64,000 bases of DNA from an uncultured Pseudomonadales bacterium (GTDB lineage: Bacteria > Pseudomonadota > Gammaproteobacteria > Pseudomonadales > Azotimanducaceae), in NCBI GenBank assembly GCA_938036875.1, contig CALHVX010000025.1, positions 20,097 through 84,096 on the forward strand, given 5' to 3'. Below, piece by piece: positions 63,735-64,000 of this stretch (position 1 is the first letter of the stretch; the number at the start of each line of letters is the position of its first letter). Made by a program: the position numbers and the translations under genes. Below the pieces are notes generated by a model that had not been told where the DNA came from, did not search any database, and was given only the letters and a program-made list of their open reading frames with translations.

Positions 63735-64000
63735 ATGAAAATCGAGAAACCGATTCTGTACGCGGCACTTATTGGAAGTGTTGCGTCGTTAAACACTGCC
63801 GTTGCACAAACATCACCAGATGCCATTGAAGAAATTGTTGTGGTTGCGCACCCACTATCCGGTGAGGGTTTGTCTCAGGCTGCCACGGTGCTCCAGGGCG
63901 ATGAGTTAGATCGCAAACGTTCCACCAGCATCGGTGACACGCTGTCACGAGAAGCCGGCATCCATTCCGCACAATTCGGCAAAACATCCGGGCGACCGGT
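63735..64000 (+). CDS. TonB-dependent receptor, ZnuD-like (5' part, cut by window end)
   Basis: First 88 codons of an outer-membrane receptor. ATG 63735 is preceded by AGAGGAAAAAG. The signal peptide ends near TAVAQ (about 25). The TonB box is likely EEIVVVA, followed by the plug domain start: HPLSGEGLSQAATVLQGDEL and GDTLSREAGIHSAQFGKTSG. This wording is typical of the ZnuD group that imports zinc or other metals in gammaproteobacteria. The remainder lies beyond the window. No Zur-type operator is evident upstream. Confidence 0.85.
   Translation, partial: MKIEKPILYAALIGSVASLNTAVAQTSPDAIEEIVVVAHPLSGEGLSQAATVLQGDELDRKRSTSIGDTLSREAGIHSAQFGKTSGRP

Overview
The window is a stretch of gammaproteobacterial chromosome (moderate GC, roughly 50-55% by eye). 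Almost every gene is a housekeeping gene in an order familiar from Pseudomonas and its relatives: pilMNOPQ-aroKB-damX opposite a PBP1a gene, priA-ftsN-hslVU, ubiE-ubiJ-ubiB-hisE-tatABC, glnA-ntrBC, secB-rhodanese-gpmI-envC-ctpA-yibQ, hisB-hisA, and asmA-mutY-yggX-tRNA-Phe. The accessory genes at the right edge (Baeyer-Villiger monooxygenase, two SDRs, phytanoyl-CoA dioxygenase, TonB receptor) suggest a marine or aquatic lineage that degrades lipids, terpenoids or steroids. The species cannot be named from the sequence.

Layout. 1-775 has no gene; it holds four copies of an ~80-bp palindromic element arranged as two ~272-bp compound units 354 bp apart. 776-9259 (minus) is damX, aroB, aroK, a terminator, then the type IV pilus assembly operon pilMNOPQ. 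9707-18716 alternates PBP1a, an M48 protease, a DUF3604 lipoprotein, rpmE and priA. 18752-26705 (plus) is a long run: FtsN-like SPOR protein, HslVU protease, DUF971, ubiquinone genes, hisE and TatABC. 26713-35749 holds dtd, bipA, a PP-loop/TusA sulfur-relay pair and the nitrogen regulon core glnA-DUF4124-ntrB-ntrC, with good sigma-54 promoters and NtrC sites. 35792-44905 (minus) is a compact MSHA-type pilus locus. 44919-56554 is RNA modification, SecB, glycolysis, cell separation (EnvC, CtpA, YibQ), hisBA, AsmA and MutY. 56578-58864 has a secreted unknown, YggX, a CmcJ/NvfI-like protein, tRNA-Phe and a small lipoprotein. 59042-63201 (minus) is a catabolic cluster. 63395-64000 begins a probable metal-uptake locus with a ZnuD-like TonB receptor cut by the window edge.

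Most unusual points: the undescribed palindromic repeat family at 105-730; an in-frame 15-bp tandem-repeat insertion inside the dimerisation/phosphotransfer hairpin of NtrB; a four-unit 12-bp repeat insertion in the lid of shikimate kinase; a MutY whose iron-sulfur loop has an expanded cysteine spacing; his genes lacking hisH and hisI at their usual places; and two complete but separate pilus alignment complexes (PilMNOPQ and MshI-L). I see no CRISPR array, prophage, transposase, integrase or toxin-antitoxin module.
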